Assembly (NCBI GenBank): GCA_001544655.2
Contig: FCOD02000003.1
Span: forward strand, 1-64,000
Source: Caballeronia turbans
GTDB taxonomy: Bacteria; Pseudomonadota; Gammaproteobacteria; Burkholderiales; Burkholderiaceae
Direction of reading: 5' to 3'
DNA length: 64,000 nucleotides
Position 1 is the stretch's first letter; the number at the start of each line of letters is the position of its first letter. Below, in pieces: positions 46,472-60,781 of this stretch. The translations under genes were made by a program, and so were the position numbers. The notes below the pieces were generated by a model that saw only the letters and a list, made by a program, of their open reading frames with translations, was not told where the DNA came from and did not search any database.

Positions 46472-47419
46472 TCAACGCTCGGCGCGCACGAGTTCGCCCG
46501 TGCGCGCTCCGATCTTGCGCAGCCAGCCGAGCGCCGCTTCCGACTGGGCATGCATGCGCGCGAATCCGTGCGTCATGTCGCGCGCGTCGATCATCTCGAC
46601 GCGGCCTCCGTTGGCTTCCAGGAAGCGCTTGAGTTCAAAGGCGTCGTCGTAGAGCGGATCGTAGGCCGCCGCGACAATCAGCGCGGGCGCTGGCGTGCGC
46701 TCGAACGGCTCGGAGAGCGGGAACGCGCGCACGTCGTGCTCTTCTGGCGCCTCGCCCGAGAGAAATTGAGTCCAGTACCACTTCATTTCATCGTTCGTGA
46801 GGCCGGGACCGTTCGCATTGGCAATGCAACTGGGACTTTCGAACTGACGCCGCATCACTGGATAGAGCAGCAACTGCAGGCCGACGAGGCCGGCCACGCG
46901 TTCGTTCGCGCCGCGCGCCGCGACGACCGCCAGATGCGCGCCCGCACTGTCACCGCCGACGGCCAGCCGGTCGGTCGCGAAACCGAGCCGAGAGCGATGC
47001 TCCGCCAGCCAGATCAGCGCGTCGAGCGCGTCCTCGCACGGCGCGGGAAACGGGTGCTCCGGCGCGAGCCGGTAGTCGACGCTCGCCACTGCGCATTGCG
47101 AATCCAGCGCGAGCCGTGCGACGAGCCCATCGTGGGTGTCGAGGTCGCCGACCACCCAGCCGCCGCCGTGAAAGTACACGATGAGCGGCAGCGGACCGCG
47201 CACGGCCTTCGACTTGCAGACCCGCGCGACGAGCAGGCGCCCTTCGAGAGCGATTTCGATATCTTCCGCAGTCACGTCGTTGTCGCGTTCTCGGGCGTAA
47301 GCTTTGGCAATATTGCTGAAGCGGTCTCGTACCGCCTGCGCGTCCGCACCGGGCGTCAAAGGCGGAAATGCCTCGTCCACAGCGCGGTAGTAGCGGAGCA
47401 AGGCTGCGTCGATCGTCAT
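46472..47419 (-). CDS. Alpha/beta hydrolase, hormone-sensitive lipase family
   Basis: The 315-aa esterase-like protein has the oxyanion-hole motif HGGGW (residues 84-88) and the nucleophile elbow GDSAG with Ser158. A likely Asp in AAYDPLYDD and a His in MTHGF complete the triad. These define the HSL (family IV) esterases, which hydrolyse short acyl esters. The ATG at 47419 has GGAGA seven bases upstream; an ATG at 47431 is an alternative. Its stop lies 3 bp from the convergent pheC stop. Confidence 0.9.
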   Translation of the reverse strand: MTIDAALLRYYRAVDEAFPPLTPGADAQAVRDRFSNIAKAYARERDNDVTAEDIEIALEGRLLVARVCKSKAVRGPLPLIVYFHGGGWVVGDLDTHDGLVARLALDSQCAVASVDYRLAPEHPFPAPCEDALDALIWLAEHRSRLGFATDRLAVGGDSAGAHLAVVAARGANERVAGLVGLQLLLYPVMRRQFESPSCIANANGPGLTNDEMKWYWTQFLSGEAPEEHDVRAFPLSEPFERTPAPALIVAAAYDPLYDDAFELKRFLEANGGRVEMIDARDMTHGFARMHAQSEAALGWLRKIGARTGELVRAER

Positions 47420-47523
47420 GCGCGTCTCCATGGGATTTCTTGTTCGATGATGGTTTACGGGCGCATGCGCATCGATTTCATGCGGCCGCACGTTCGATTT
47501 TCGCGGAAAACGCAAAATATTGC

Positions 47524-47925
47524 GCTGGTCCTAAAATCGGCATTTATCGGCAAGATCGGGCCGATCGGATAAACGATCCGAATAACAGACAATATATCCT
47601 TGAAAATCAGGAGAATCGCGCGCGAAAATTTCCTGCGCGCCTTATCCGACGGGGGTTACAACCTGAAACACTTTGTTACGGCGACGCCTAATCAATTCGC
47701 CCACAATCTGTTCAAACGGTTTCAACACGGATGTATTGGGCTGCGCTGTGCGAAAGCCGGGCGGTCTGATAGGTGGCTGTGGGCCAGCTCTCAAATTGGG
47801 GCATCGGTGTTGGGATCGTTATTCGAATGTAATCCATTCGAAATATCCCAAGTGTGGTCTCCTCGCGCTAACCCCGTAGCGTGTGGTTTTTAGCGGGCTC
47901 CAGGCCCGCTTTTTTTTCGCCCGGA
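47524..47925 (+). ncRNA. Possible small RNA gene ending at an orphan terminator
   Basis: This intergenic stretch is less GC-rich than its neighbours and ends at a strong rightward terminator that no annotated gene uses. Before it lie TTCGAATG/CATTCGAA (47822-47842, loop TAATC, with GGGAT/ATCCC outside) and CGCTA/TAGCG (loop ACCCCG). A TCGGAT-AAACG-ATCCGA inverted repeat (47565-47581) might be a protein site. A 97-codon TTG-start frame (47600-47893) stops right at the terminator but has weak support. The 5' end is unknown. Confidence 0.4.
47892..47921 (+). terminator. Orphan intrinsic terminator
   Basis: AGCGGGC and GCCCGCT form a stem with a short loop, followed by eight T on the plus strand. 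The left side has no matching A-run, so it works only rightward. No recognised rightward gene lies upstream within 1.4 kb. Confidence 0.85.
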
Positions 47926-48036
47926 CAAACGTTTGCGTTCTTCGAGAACCTCAGAGCTCGAACGTTTGATCCAATGACAGAAGGGAGCGCTGCGGCGCTC
48001 CCTTCGTCGTTGTGGTGATTTCGATTGCGGCGCGCT

Positions 48037-49767
48037 TCAGGCCGTTTTGGCCTCAGCGAGCTTCAGTTCGTCGATCATCCGTGCGCGCATCACGAACTTC
48101 TGCGCTTTGCCCGTGACAGTCATCGGCAATTCGTCGACGAAGCGGATATAGCGCGGTATCTTGTAATGCGCGATCTGCCCCTTGCAGAAGTCGCGGATCT
48201 CCTCCTCGCTTGCCTGCTCGCCGGGGCGCACCACGATCCACGCGCACACTTCCTCGCCGTACTTCTGATCCGGCACGCCGAACACCTGCACCGATTGGAC
48301 CTTCGGATGGCGGAACAGGAATTCCTCGATCTCGCGCGGATAGATGTTCTCGCCGCCGCGAATCAGCATGTCCTTGAGACGGCCGACGATGTTGCAGTAG
48401 CCTTCTTCGTCGAGCGTCGCGAGGTCGCCAGTATGCATCCAGCCGTCGACGATTGCCTCGCGCGTCTTGGCATCGTCGTCCCAGTAGCCTTTCATCACCG
48501 AGTAACCGCGCGTGCAGAGCTCGCCAGTCTGGCCCACGGGCACGATGTTGCCCAGCGCATCGACGATCTTCACCTCGAGATGCGGCTGGATGCGTCCGAC
48601 GGTCGTCGTGCGTTTGTCGAGCGGATCAGTCGTGGAGCTCTGGAACGACACCGGGCTCGTCTCGGTCATGCCATAGGCGATCGTGATCTCGCTCAAATGC
48701 ATCTTCGAAACGACCCGCTTCATCGTTTCGATCGGGCACGGCGAGCCTGCCATGATGCCGGTGCGCAGGCGGCTCAGGTCGTACTTCGTGAAGTCAGGGT
48801 GATCGAGTTCGGCGATGAACATCGTCGGTACACCGTGCAGCGCGGTGCATTTTTCCTCGTGGACGGCGGTGAGGGTGGCGCCGGGATCGAACGCCTCGCC
48901 TGGGAAGACCATCGTGCAGCCGGTCGACACGCACGCGAGCACTGCCAGCACCATGCCGAAGCAGTGATAGAGCGGCACCGGGATACACAGCGAATCCTGC
49001 TCGGTAAGCCGCATCGCCATCGCGATATAGCGCGCGTTGTTGACGATGTTCCGATGCGTGAGCGTCGCGCCCTTCGGGTTGCCGGTCGTGCCGCTCGTGA
49101 ACTGGATGTTGATCGCGTCGTCCGGGCCCAGCTTCGCTTCGAGCGCGTCGAGCTTCGACGTGTCGAGTTGGTCGCGGCCCGTACGCATCACATCGTCGAA
49201 GTTGAGCATGCCGGGCGTTTTGCTATCGCCCATGCGGATAACCGCACGCAGTGCCGGCAGCTTTGCGGCGGCGAGCGCATTCGGCGCAGCGTCCGCGAGT
49301 TCGGGCGCGAGCGCCTGCAGCATCTCCAGATATTTCGATGACTTGAACTGTTCCGCCGCGATGATCGCCTTGCAGCCGACCTTGTGCAGCGCGTATTCGA
49401 GCTCGGCCAGTCGGTACGCCGGATTGATGTTGACCAGCACCGCGCCCATGCGCGCGGTGGCGAATTGCGTGAGCAGCCATTCGACGCGATTCGGCGACCA
49501 GATGCCAACGCGATCGCCCGCCTGAATGCCCAGCGCGAGCAGCCCGCTCGCAAGGACATCGACCTCGTTTGCGAACTCGCGCCACGTCCAGCGGATGTTT
49601 TGCTCGCGAAAGACCACCGCAAGCCGATCAGGAAAGCGGCCCGCGGTTTCGAGGAGAAAGCGCGCGACGGTCGCGTCGCTCAGGGGAATGTCCGTCGCGC
49701 CGCGGACATAAGAAATGCCGTCGCGCGGTTCGATCTGCGCGCCGGCCTGCGTCGGTTCAGTTGCCAT
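48037..49767 (-). CDS. AMP-dependent acyl-CoA synthetase
   Basis: The 576-aa enzyme activates a carboxylic acid as an acyl-AMP and then forms the CoA thioester. The P-loop-like motif [11 protein letters not shown], the A5 motif YGMTETSP, the A7 segment GWMHTGDLA and the C-terminal lysine region MTVTGKAQK are all present. It resembles medium- or long-chain fatty acyl-CoA synthetases used in beta-oxidation. Chain-length preference cannot be read. It stands alone, with the atp operon terminator upstream. Confidence 0.9.
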   Translation of the reverse strand: MATEPTQAGAQIEPRDGISYVRGATDIPLSDATVARFLLETAGRFPDRLAVVFREQNIRWTWREFANEVDVLASGLLALGIQAGDRVGIWSPNRVEWLLTQFATARMGAVLVNINPAYRLAELEYALHKVGCKAIIAAEQFKSSKYLEMLQALAPELADAAPNALAAAKLPALRAVIRMGDSKTPGMLNFDDVMRTGRDQLDTSKLDALEAKLGPDDAINIQFTSGTTGNPKGATLTHRNIVNNARYIAMAMRLTEQDSLCIPVPLYHCFGMVLAVLACVSTGCTMVFPGEAFDPGATLTAVHEEKCTALHGVPTMFIAELDHPDFTKYDLSRLRTGIMAGSPCPIETMKRVVSKMHLSEITIAYGMTETSPVSFQSSTTDPLDKRTTTVGRIQPHLEVKIVDALGNIVPVGQTGELCTRGYSVMKGYWDDDAKTREAIVDGWMHTGDLATLDEEGYCNIVGRLKDMLIRGGENIYPREIEEFLFRHPKVQSVQVFGVPDQKYGEEVCAWIVVRPGEQASEEEIRDFCKGQIAHYKIPRYIRFVDELPMTVTGKAQKFVMRARMIDELKLAEAKTA

Positions 49768-49981
49768 CGATGGTCTCCGCCAATTTGAGTCGCCGCCCGA
49801 TGAAGGCTAATTGGAGGCTATTGTGCATCGCAAAGACGCGCGCGGGCATTGAGTGTTTCCCCGCAACGCCGCACTGAGAAGGTCAATCAAAGCTCAGCCG
49901 AATCAACGAGTTATGAAGAACCTGCGGCAGGACACATAACCGATATGCACTTATGCCTGCGCGATTTGCCGATTTGGAGCA

Positions 49982-50008
49982 TAAAAAAAGCAGCCCGAAG
50001 GCTGCTTT
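49982..50008 (-). terminator. Terminator of the atp operon
   Basis: Read leftward, AAAGCAGCC, a TTCG loop and GGCTGCTTT are followed by a T-run. It lies 36 bp after the atpC stop and is a textbook intrinsic terminator with a tetraloop. Confidence 0.95.
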
Positions 50009-50043
50009 CCTTGAACTGCTGAACGCCGCTTGGCGCGTCACGC

Positions 50044-50469
50044 TTAATGCTTCGCGTGCGCCTTGCGCAGACGCTGGATCGCCGCGAGCTGAGCCGTCGC
50101 ATATGCGAGTTCCGCTTGCGCGGTCGCATATTCAAGTTCCGAGGTGTTGTTCTGAATCGCTTCCTCGGCACGCTTCCTCGCCTGCTCGGCCTTCGCTTCG
50201 TCGAGATCGGCGCCGCGGATCGCCGTATCGGCGAGTACGGTCACGAGGCCCGGCTGGATTTCGAGAATCCCGCCTGCAACGAACACGAACTCTTCCGAGC
50301 CGTCTTCCGCCTCGATGCGCACCGCGCCCGGACGAATGCGCGTGATGAGCGGCGTGTGGCCGGGCAGAATGCCCAACTCACCCGCTTCGCCCGGCAGCGC
50401 GACGAACTTCGCCTGGCCCGAGAAGATCTGCTCTTCCGCGCTGACGACGTCTACCTTGATGGTTGCCAT
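50044..50469 (-). CDS. atpC: ATP synthase epsilon subunit
   Basis: Epsilon is part of the F1 central stalk and inhibits ATP hydrolysis. The protein is 141 aa with the beta-barrel N-terminal domain ([36 protein letters not shown]) and the C-terminal helical hairpin. It is the last gene of the operon, 75 bp after atpD, and is followed by the operon terminator. Confidence 0.97.
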   Translation of the reverse strand: MATIKVDVVSAEEQIFSGQAKFVALPGEAGELGILPGHTPLITRIRPGAVRIEAEDGSEEFVFVAGGILEIQPGLVTVLADTAIRGADLDEAKAEQARKRAEEAIQNNTSELEYATAQAELAYATAQLAAIQRLRKAHAKH

Positions 50470-50544
50470 TTATGTCGACTCCTGAGGCAGTGTATGGGTG
50501 AACGTCGGCTTGCCGGCCGACGTCCGCATCGATACACCCGACCT

Positions 50545-51966
<1,422 letters not shown>

Positions 51967-51983
51967 TCAAGCGGTCAGCAAAA

Positions 51984-52868
51984 TCAGACCGCTGCGGCGC
52001 CGCCGACGATTTCCGACAATTCTTTCGTAATCGCGGCCTGGCGGCTCTTGTTGTAGACGAGCTGCAGTTCGTTGATCACGGTCTTCGCGTTGTCCGACGC
52101 GGCTTTCATCGCGACCATGCGTGCCGACTGCTCCGACGCCATGTTTTCCGCGACCGCCTGATACACGAGCGCCTCGACGTAGCGCACGAGCAACTCGTCC
52201 ACCACGGTTTGCGCGTCCGGCTCGTAGATGTAGTCCCACGAGGTCTTCGGCGTGTCGCCGTCTTCGCCCTTCGCGTCGAGATCATCCACGGACAACGGCA
52301 GCAGTTGCTCGATCACCGCTTCCTGCTTCATCGTGTTGATGAAGCGCGTGTACGCCAGGTACACCGCGTTGATCTTGCCTTCCGAATACAGGTCGAGCTG
52401 CACCTTGACCGCGCCGATCAGCTTTTCCAGATGCGGCGTATCGCCCAGTTGCGTGACTTGCGACACGACATTGGCCTTCAGGCGATTCAGGAACCCGAGA
52501 CCCTTGCCGCCGATCGCCGAAGCTTCGATCTTGACACCGCCCTGATCGAGTTCCTTGATCTTGTTCAGCGACGCACGCAGGATGTTCGTGTTCATGCCGC
52601 CGCACAGACCCTTGTCAGTCGTGACGAGGATCAGGCCGGCCGTCTTCGCGCCCTTGTTCTCGACCATGAACGGATGGCGATACTCCGGGTTCGCCTTGCT
52701 CATGTGCGATGCGATCGCGCGGACCTTGTCGGCATACGGACGGGCGGAACGCATACGCTCCTGGGCGCGGCGCATCTTGGATGCGGCGACCATTTCCATC
52801 GCTTTCGTGATCTTGCGCGTGTTTTGCACGCTCTTGATCTTGCCGCGAATTTCCTTCATTCCAGCCAT
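51984..52868 (-). CDS. atpG: ATP synthase gamma subunit
   Basis: Gamma is the rotating shaft of F1. The protein is 294 aa. The N-terminal helix [20 protein letters not shown] and the C-terminal helix [20 protein letters not shown] form the coiled-coil shaft. It sits between atpA and atpD. Confidence 0.97.
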   Translation of the reverse strand: MAGMKEIRGKIKSVQNTRKITKAMEMVAASKMRRAQERMRSARPYADKVRAIASHMSKANPEYRHPFMVENKGAKTAGLILVTTDKGLCGGMNTNILRASLNKIKELDQGGVKIEASAIGGKGLGFLNRLKANVVSQVTQLGDTPHLEKLIGAVKVQLDLYSEGKINAVYLAYTRFINTMKQEAVIEQLLPLSVDDLDAKGEDGDTPKTSWDYIYEPDAQTVVDELLVRYVEALVYQAVAENMASEQSARMVAMKAASDNAKTVINELQLVYNKSRQAAITKELSEIVGGAAAV

Positions 52869-52932
52869 TGCTTACTCCTTGATCGAAGCCGCGCGATGTT
52901 CGAAGACATCGCGCGTTGCTCCTCAGTCCCGA

Positions 52933-54474
<1,542 letters not shown>

Positions 54475-54532
54475 TATTCGCTCCTGATAGTCAATTCTGT
54501 TGCGTGCCAGCCATGAGACACGGGTTGATCGC

Positions 54533-55075
54533 TTAAGCGGTCAGAGCCGTCTGCATGCTGGCGAGGCGCGCGCGGACCGAGGTATCGAGCACTTCGTCGC
54601 CAACCGTCACGCGAACGCCGCCGATCAGCGACTGGTCGATTTCGACGATCGGCTTCAGCTTGCGCTGGAACTTGCGTTCGAGGCTTGCAACGAGGTCGTT
54701 CAACTGTTCGCCTTCGAGGGGGAACGCGCTCACGATGTGAGCATCGGCAGCACCTTCACGGGCGTTCTTCAGTTCGTCGAACTGGACGGCGATTTCCGGC
54801 AGCAGCGACAGACGATGGTTCTCGACCAGCATGCCGACGAAATTCTTCGCCTGAGCGTTGCCGAGAGCCAGCGGCGAGTTCACTGCGGCGAGCAGGAGAT
54901 CGACGATCTGCTGTCGGCTCACCTTCGGGCTCGAAGCGACCGATTCCACTTCGGGCAGACGCGCAACCTGTGCCAGCTCCTCGACGAAGGTGGACCAGCC
55001 CGCGAGATCGCCGGTTTCGGCCACGCGGAACAGCGCTTCTGCGTAAGGACGAGCGATGGTTGCAAGTTCGGCCAT
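54533..55075 (-). CDS. atpH: ATP synthase delta subunit
   Basis: Delta links F1 to the peripheral stalk. The protein is 180 aa: helical N-terminal domain ([16 protein letters not shown]) and the C-terminal signature [20 protein letters not shown]. Its start is 2 bp from the atpF stop, so the two are probably coupled in translation. Confidence 0.97.
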   Translation of the reverse strand: MAELATIARPYAEALFRVAETGDLAGWSTFVEELAQVARLPEVESVASSPKVSRQQIVDLLLAAVNSPLALGNAQAKNFVGMLVENHRLSLLPEIAVQFDELKNAREGAADAHIVSAFPLEGEQLNDLVASLERKFQRKLKPIVEIDQSLIGGVRVTVGDEVLDTSVRARLASMQTALTA

Positions 55076-55077
55076 GA

Positions 55078-55548
55078 TCAGAGCTCGGTTTTGAGTTGAT
55101 TCAGCAGATCGGCGTGAGCTTTCTGATCGACTTCGCGTTTCAGAATTTGCTCGGCGCCCTTGACGGCCAGCGCCGCGACTTCGGCACGCAGCGTTTCACG
55201 CGCCTTCACGACTTGCTGGTCCGCGTCCGCCTTGGCTTGCGCGACGATGCGCGCGGCTTCGGCTTGAGCGTTGGCCTTGATTTCTTCTGCGACTGCGGCT
55301 GCGCGCTTTTCGGCGTCGGCAATGCGTTGCTGGCCATCGGTGCGCGCTTGCGCGAGTTCCTGGTCGACGCGCTTGTGCGCTGCTTCGAGTTCCGCTTTGC
55401 CCTTGTCGGCGGCGGCGAGGCCGTCGGCAATCTTCTTCGAGCGCTCGTCGAGGGCGTTGATCAACGGCGGCCACACGAACTTCATCGTGAACCACGCGAG
55501 GATCAGAAACACGACCATTTGCGCAAACAGGGTTGCGTTGAGATTCAC
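55078..55548 (-). CDS. atpF: ATP synthase b subunit
   Basis: Subunit b forms the peripheral stalk dimer. The protein is 156 aa with one N-terminal membrane helix ([20 protein letters not shown]) and a long, charged, Ala-rich coiled coil to the C terminus. A 133-bp gap containing two hairpins separates it from atpE. Confidence 0.97.
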   Translation of the reverse strand: MNLNATLFAQMVVFLILAWFTMKFVWPPLINALDERSKKIADGLAAADKGKAELEAAHKRVDQELAQARTDGQQRIADAEKRAAAVAEEIKANAQAEAARIVAQAKADADQQVVKARETLRAEVAALAVKGAEQILKREVDQKAHADLLNQLKTEL

Positions 55549-55592
55549 GGTGTTTCCTTAAACGTTGCTTGATCGGAGGTGAAACGGTTAAA

Positions 55593-55665
55593 AGGCGCTC
55601 ATCGGCTTGTTGAGCTCGATCAGCGCCTCACCCGTTCCGTTCAGGCGTCTTTAAAAGTCAGACGC
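55593..55665 (-). promoter_or_regulatory. Two hairpins between atpE and atpF
   Basis: Positions 55593-55604 and 55617-55628 pair over 12 positions with one mismatch around a 12-base loop, followed leftward by TTTT. A second stem pairs 55645-55650 with 55660-55665. Such structures could weaken transcription into atpF or protect the 3' end of the atpE message, which helps raise c-subunit yield. Confidence 0.5.
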
Positions 55666-55681
55666 ACAGTTCCGAGGAACC

Positions 55682-56892
<1,211 letters not shown>

Positions 56893-57069
56893 ATCGTTAA
56901 AGCCACCCAAATTGTCAAAAATCTTTCGTCACCTGTCGCTTCCGAGCCGCCGCTTCGCGTTGCGGCTTCGGGTCGAGAGGCCCGAGTGCGGAGCATGGTC
57001 CGCACCTGTTCATCTGTGATGCTACTTGCAACTCGTGCTGAAGGCACTTACCTGGGACGTCAAGAATCG

Positions 57070-57615
57070 TCACCGCAGCGCCATTGCAACCCAGTAAGTC
57101 TTCAGGGCGACGATGTACGTCACGAGCAGCGGCAACCACAACGCACTCTTGTACCAGTACGCGACCGCCACGAACATGGCGATCGTCGCGCCCATCTTGA
57201 GCGCCTCGCCGATCATCCAGCTCATGATCGTCTCCGCGCCGCTTTTTGCTCTCAGGCGCGCGGCGAACAAAGCGCTCGGCACCCAGCAAATTGCTCCCCC
57301 GAGAAATGCTGACAGCGCAGCGTCGCCCGGCGGCTTGTAAAACAGCCACCACAACAGCGTCGCACCCAGGGACAAAACCATTTGCGCTGCCACGACCTTA
57401 AACGGCGTGACACGCGATGGACGACTCACCTCGGGCCCAAACAGCTTCTGTGCCTGATCCCGCGTGAGCGGAACGATATTGTTATCTTGCGCTTCGGCAT
57501 CCCACGCGTCGCCGGACGATCTGCGCGGCTGATTTCCGGAGGCATTTGCGTCGCCGGTTGCGTGAGCGTTCGGCGCTCGATTTTCCTCTCGCACCGTCTT
57601 CAAACCTTCAACCAA
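57070..57615 (-). CDS. atpI: ATP synthase-associated protein AtpI
   Basis: AtpI is a small membrane protein that assists c-ring assembly or ion supply. The 181-aa frame has a polar, charged N-terminal third and then four hydrophobic segments (from about residue 72), the AtpI/Zinc-transport-like layout. It is the first gene of the atp operon. The start is uncertain: TTG at 57615 or GTG at 57594, neither with a strong ribosome site. Confidence 0.85.
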   Translation of the reverse strand: MVEGLKTVREENRAPNAHATGDANASGNQPRRSSGDAWDAEAQDNNIVPLTRDQAQKLFGPEVSRPSRVTPFKVVAAQMVLSLGATLLWWLFYKPPGDAALSAFLGGAICWVPSALFAARLRAKSGAETIMSWMIGEALKMGATIAMFVAVAYWYKSALWLPLLVTYIVALKTYWVAMALR

Positions 57616-57681
57616 AAGTCCGGAAAATCACCTTGCGCTTTCGCTGCGCTTTCGAGGTGGCCTAGCTGATAAATCCGGGCG

Positions 57682-57710
57682 ATTGTAAGCGATTGTTGTC
57701 GGGGATTCAA
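57682..57710 (-). promoter_or_regulatory. Sigma-70 promoter of the atp operon
   Basis: Read leftward, TTGAAT, 17 bases, TACAAT. Both hexamers are close to consensus at ideal spacing, about 60-70 bp before atpI. Confidence 0.75.
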
Positions 57711-57826
57711 TAGTTTAGGTGTGTCAAAAGCCAAGCGGACGAACCTTAAAAATCGGTCTCGAAAATGAGACTTTCCTTGCAATTGCAAGGAGATTCTCAG
57801 CCGATGGCACGTCGTCCGATGAGCGG

Positions 57827-58963
57827 TTAAATGAGCGCCCAACCGATGACCGTTGCCACGATCCAGAATGGAATCGACACCATGTGAAATGGCATCCACA
57901 GTCCCTTTTCGCCCGATAATCGCACGGCGATGAGATTGGCCAGCGAACCGATCGCGATGCCGAATCCGCCGACGCTGACGCCGAACGCGAGCGCGCGCCA
58001 GTCCTTGGAGAACTCCGCGAGCACGATGGCCGCCGGCACGTTGCTGATCGCTTGCGAGAGAACGGCGCCGGCCGCATACGCGCGCTTAGGCGTGCCGATG
58101 CCGACGTGGGCGATGGCTGCGTGGATCGACGGCATTGCGGCCGCGCTGCGCAGCACGATGAACATCAACACGAAGATGAGCAACAACAGCCAGTCGATCT
58201 TGAACACGACCTCGCGACGCCACAGCACGAAGAGGATCGCAAGCACGGCAAGCGCGGGCCCGGCATGATGCGCATCCGCGAGCGCCACGAACGCGGCAAA
58301 TGCAAGCACGCTCACGCCGCACAGCACGCGATCGACGCGATGCTCTTCGATATCGCCGGACAGATCGAGCGGTTCGGCGCGGAACATCGCAAACGTGAGG
58401 ATGCCGAGCAGCGCCATCAACGCGGCGCACAGCGGCAGCATCGCCCACACGAACGCGGGGAAGGCGACGCCGCTCGTCTGCCATAGAAACAGGTTCTGGG
58501 GATTGCCGAGCGGCGTGAGAATCGAACCCGCGTTGACCGAGAGTGCGATCACGATCACGAGTCGCTTGATGGGCAGCGGTGCGAGCCTGTGCAGCGATAA
58601 GGCGAGCGGCACGACGGCGAAAAGCGCGACGTCGTTGGTCAGGACGGTGGACAGTACCGCAGCAAGCGCCACGAGCAGCAGCGCCAGCGTCCGCTCGCCA
58701 TGAATGTGGTGCACGAGGCGGTGCGCCGCCCACATCAGGAATCCTGATAATTCGATCGCCTTGGTGAGAATCAGGAGGCCGGCGAGTGTGAGTACCGTCT
58801 GCCAGTCGACGAGACCGGGCAGCGACATCCACGGCCGCGGATGTCCGATCTGCAGCACGACGAGCGCGAAGACGAGGATCGCGAGAACCGGCTCTTTCGA
58901 GACGGCTCGCCAGATACGGGCGAGCAGGTCGAAACGTGTGCTTTTGACGTTGAATTCGGACAA
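57827..58963 (-). CDS. ArsB/CitM-type membrane anion transporter
   Basis: The 378-aa integral membrane protein has about ten hydrophobic helices and the paired motifs of the ion-transporter superfamily: LTNDVALFAVVPLAL in the first half and SNVPAAIVLAEF in the second, plus LTPLGNPQNLFLW. Relatives move arsenite, citrate, dicarboxylates or Na+/H+. The substrate is not visible. It begins 12 bp after parB, so it is likely co-transcribed with parAB, an unexpected partner. Confidence 0.85.
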   Translation of the reverse strand: MSEFNVKSTRFDLLARIWRAVSKEPVLAILVFALVVLQIGHPRPWMSLPGLVDWQTVLTLAGLLILTKAIELSGFLMWAAHRLVHHIHGERTLALLLVALAAVLSTVLTNDVALFAVVPLALSLHRLAPLPIKRLVIVIALSVNAGSILTPLGNPQNLFLWQTSGVAFPAFVWAMLPLCAALMALLGILTFAMFRAEPLDLSGDIEEHRVDRVLCGVSVLAFAAFVALADAHHAGPALAVLAILFVLWRREVVFKIDWLLLLIFVLMFIVLRSAAAMPSIHAAIAHVGIGTPKRAYAAGAVLSQAISNVPAAIVLAEFSKDWRALAFGVSVGGFGIAIGSLANLIAVRLSGEKGLWMPFHMVSIPFWIVATVIGWALI

Positions 58964-58975
58964 GATGCGTGTGAA

Positions 58976-59878
58976 TCAGGTCGTCGGAGTCGGCGCTTCG
59001 ATACTTCCACGCAATTTGCTCAGGATGCCCTCGAGCGAGTCGAGATTGCCGAAATCGATCGTGACCTTGCCGCGCCCTCTTCCGCCCAACTTGATCTTTA
59101 CGTTGGCGGAAAGCAGATCCGACAGCTCTTCTTCCAGACGGCGCGTATCACGTCCGCCGTCATTTGCGGCGCGTGCTTTTGTCGCAGGGGCTTCCTTGGT
59201 CGTCGCCGCTACCAGGCGTTCGGTTTCGCGTACCGACAAGCGGCGATTGACGACATGATTGGCGAGCTGGATCTGCGTCGCCGCATCGACGGCGAGCAAC
59301 GCGCGCGCGTGGCCCATGTCCAGGTCGCCGGCGAGAAGCATGGTCTGCACGGGCGCTGCGAGATTCAGCAGGCGCAGCAGGTTCGAGACCGCGCTGCGCG
59401 AGCGCCCGACCGACTCGGCCGCTTGTTCGTGCGTAAAGCGGAATTCGTCGAGCAGACGCTGGATGCCCTGCGCCTCTTCCAGCGGGTTCAAATCTTCCCG
59501 CTGAATGTTTTCGATCAACGCCATCGCAGCGGCGGCTTGATCTGGCACGTTTTTTACGAGCACCGGAACTTCGTCGAGGCCGGCAAGGCGCGCGGCACGG
59601 AAGCGCCGCTCGCCCGCAATGATTTCGTAACGATCGTCACTCACCGAGCGCACGAGAATCGGCTGCATCAGACCCTGCGCGCGGATGCTCGCGGCGAGTT
59701 CCTGGAGCGCGCCCTCGTCCATCCGTGTACGCGGCTGATACTTGCCGGCTTGCAGCTTATCGAGCGGCAGCACCGAGGGCGTGCCCTCGCCGCGCACGGC
59801 TTCCGTAATGTCGACGCTACCGCCGAGCAATGCGTCCAAGCCGCGGCCTAGACCTTTTTTCTTCATCACAGCGCTCAT
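58976..59878 (-). CDS. parB: Chromosome partitioning protein ParB
   Basis: ParB is a CTP-dependent clamp that loads at parS and spreads to segregate the origin. The protein is 300 aa from the ATG at 59878 (GGAGG ribosome site). The N terminus KKKGLGRGLDALLGG resembles the ParA-activating peptide. The CTP-binding motif GERRFRAARLAG and the helix-turn-helix (RFTHEQAAESVGRSRSAVSN) follow, then a C-terminal dimer domain. Its targets lie at 61975 and 63518. Confidence 0.97.
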   Translation of the reverse strand: MSAVMKKKGLGRGLDALLGGSVDITEAVRGEGTPSVLPLDKLQAGKYQPRTRMDEGALQELAASIRAQGLMQPILVRSVSDDRYEIIAGERRFRAARLAGLDEVPVLVKNVPDQAAAAMALIENIQREDLNPLEEAQGIQRLLDEFRFTHEQAAESVGRSRSAVSNLLRLLNLAAPVQTMLLAGDLDMGHARALLAVDAATQIQLANHVVNRRLSVRETERLVAATTKEAPATKARAANDGGRDTRRLEEELSDLLSANVKIKLGGRGRGKVTIDFGNLDSLEGILSKLRGSIEAPTPTT

Positions 59879-59924
59879 TTCGGTTCCTCCGTCGGCGTTC
59901 TCGGCCGCATCGAATGGGGTTTGC

Positions 59925-60704
59925 TTAGTTGACGTTGAGCGCGCGCACACGCTCGATCATTTCGGTGCCGAACTGGATATACGCCTGCGCACCGCGCGAC
60001 GACTTGTCGAACACGACGCCGGGCAGTCCATAGCTAGGCGCTTCCGCAAGGCGCACGTTGCGCGGGATCACAACGTCGAACAGCTTGCTGCCAAAGTGTT
60101 CCTTCAATTGGTCCGACACTTGTTGCTGCAAAGTAATTCGGGGATCGAACATCACGCGCAGCAGGCCAATTACCTTCAGGTCACGATTCAGGTTCGCGTG
60201 CACCTGCTTGATGGTGTTCACGAGATCCGACAATCCTTCGAGCGCAAAATATTCGCACTGCATCGGAATCACGACGCCGTGCGCCGCGCATAGGGCGTTA
60301 AGCGTCAGCAGCGAAAGCGCCGGGGGGCAATCGATCAGCACGAAGTCATAGTCATCTGCTACTTCGGCAATCGCCGCCCGAAGAATGCCTTCGCGATTTT
60401 CCATGTCCACGAGTTCGACTTCGGCGCCTGCCAGCTCGCGATTGGCCGGCAGCACGTCGTATCCGACCGCCTCCGGGCGTGTGCGTGCCTCGCGCAGTGT
60501 CACGCCATCGACGAGCACTTCATAGACAGTGTTCTCGCACGCGGCCTTGTTGATGCCGCTGCCCATGGTCGCGTTGCCCTGAGGGTCGAGGTCGATCAGC
60601 AGAACGCGCTGATCGAGGCCCGCAAGGCTCGCCGCGAGATTGACCGCTGTCGTGGTCTTTCCAACGCCGCCCTTCTGATTTGCGACGCAGAAGATTTTTG
60701 CCAT
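59925..60704 (-). CDS. parA: Chromosome partitioning ATPase ParA
   Basis: ParA drives origin movement as an ATP-dependent DNA-bound dimer. The protein is 259 aa, the chromosomal type without an N-terminal helix-turn-helix. The deviant Walker A KGGVGKTT is intact (residues 11-18), and DLDPQGNAT and DCPPALSLLT follow. It lies 77 bp after rsmG and 46 bp before parB. Confidence 0.98.
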   Translation of the reverse strand: MAKIFCVANQKGGVGKTTTAVNLAASLAGLDQRVLLIDLDPQGNATMGSGINKAACENTVYEVLVDGVTLREARTRPEAVGYDVLPANRELAGAEVELVDMENREGILRAAIAEVADDYDFVLIDCPPALSLLTLNALCAAHGVVIPMQCEYFALEGLSDLVNTIKQVHANLNRDLKVIGLLRVMFDPRITLQQQVSDQLKEHFGSKLFDVVIPRNVRLAEAPSYGLPGVVFDKSSRGAQAYIQFGTEMIERVRALNVN

Positions 60705-60781
60705 CGTTTAGTGTCCTCGTTTCTTCGCTGTCAGAAGATCAGCGTGCCTGGAATGCCGGATGGAAACCGTGCAGCGGACCG

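Noticed and set aside
47600-47893. A 97-codon frame starting with TTG
   Set aside because: It has no family resemblance and a weak start; I keep it only as a possible part of the 47.5-47.9 kb transcript.
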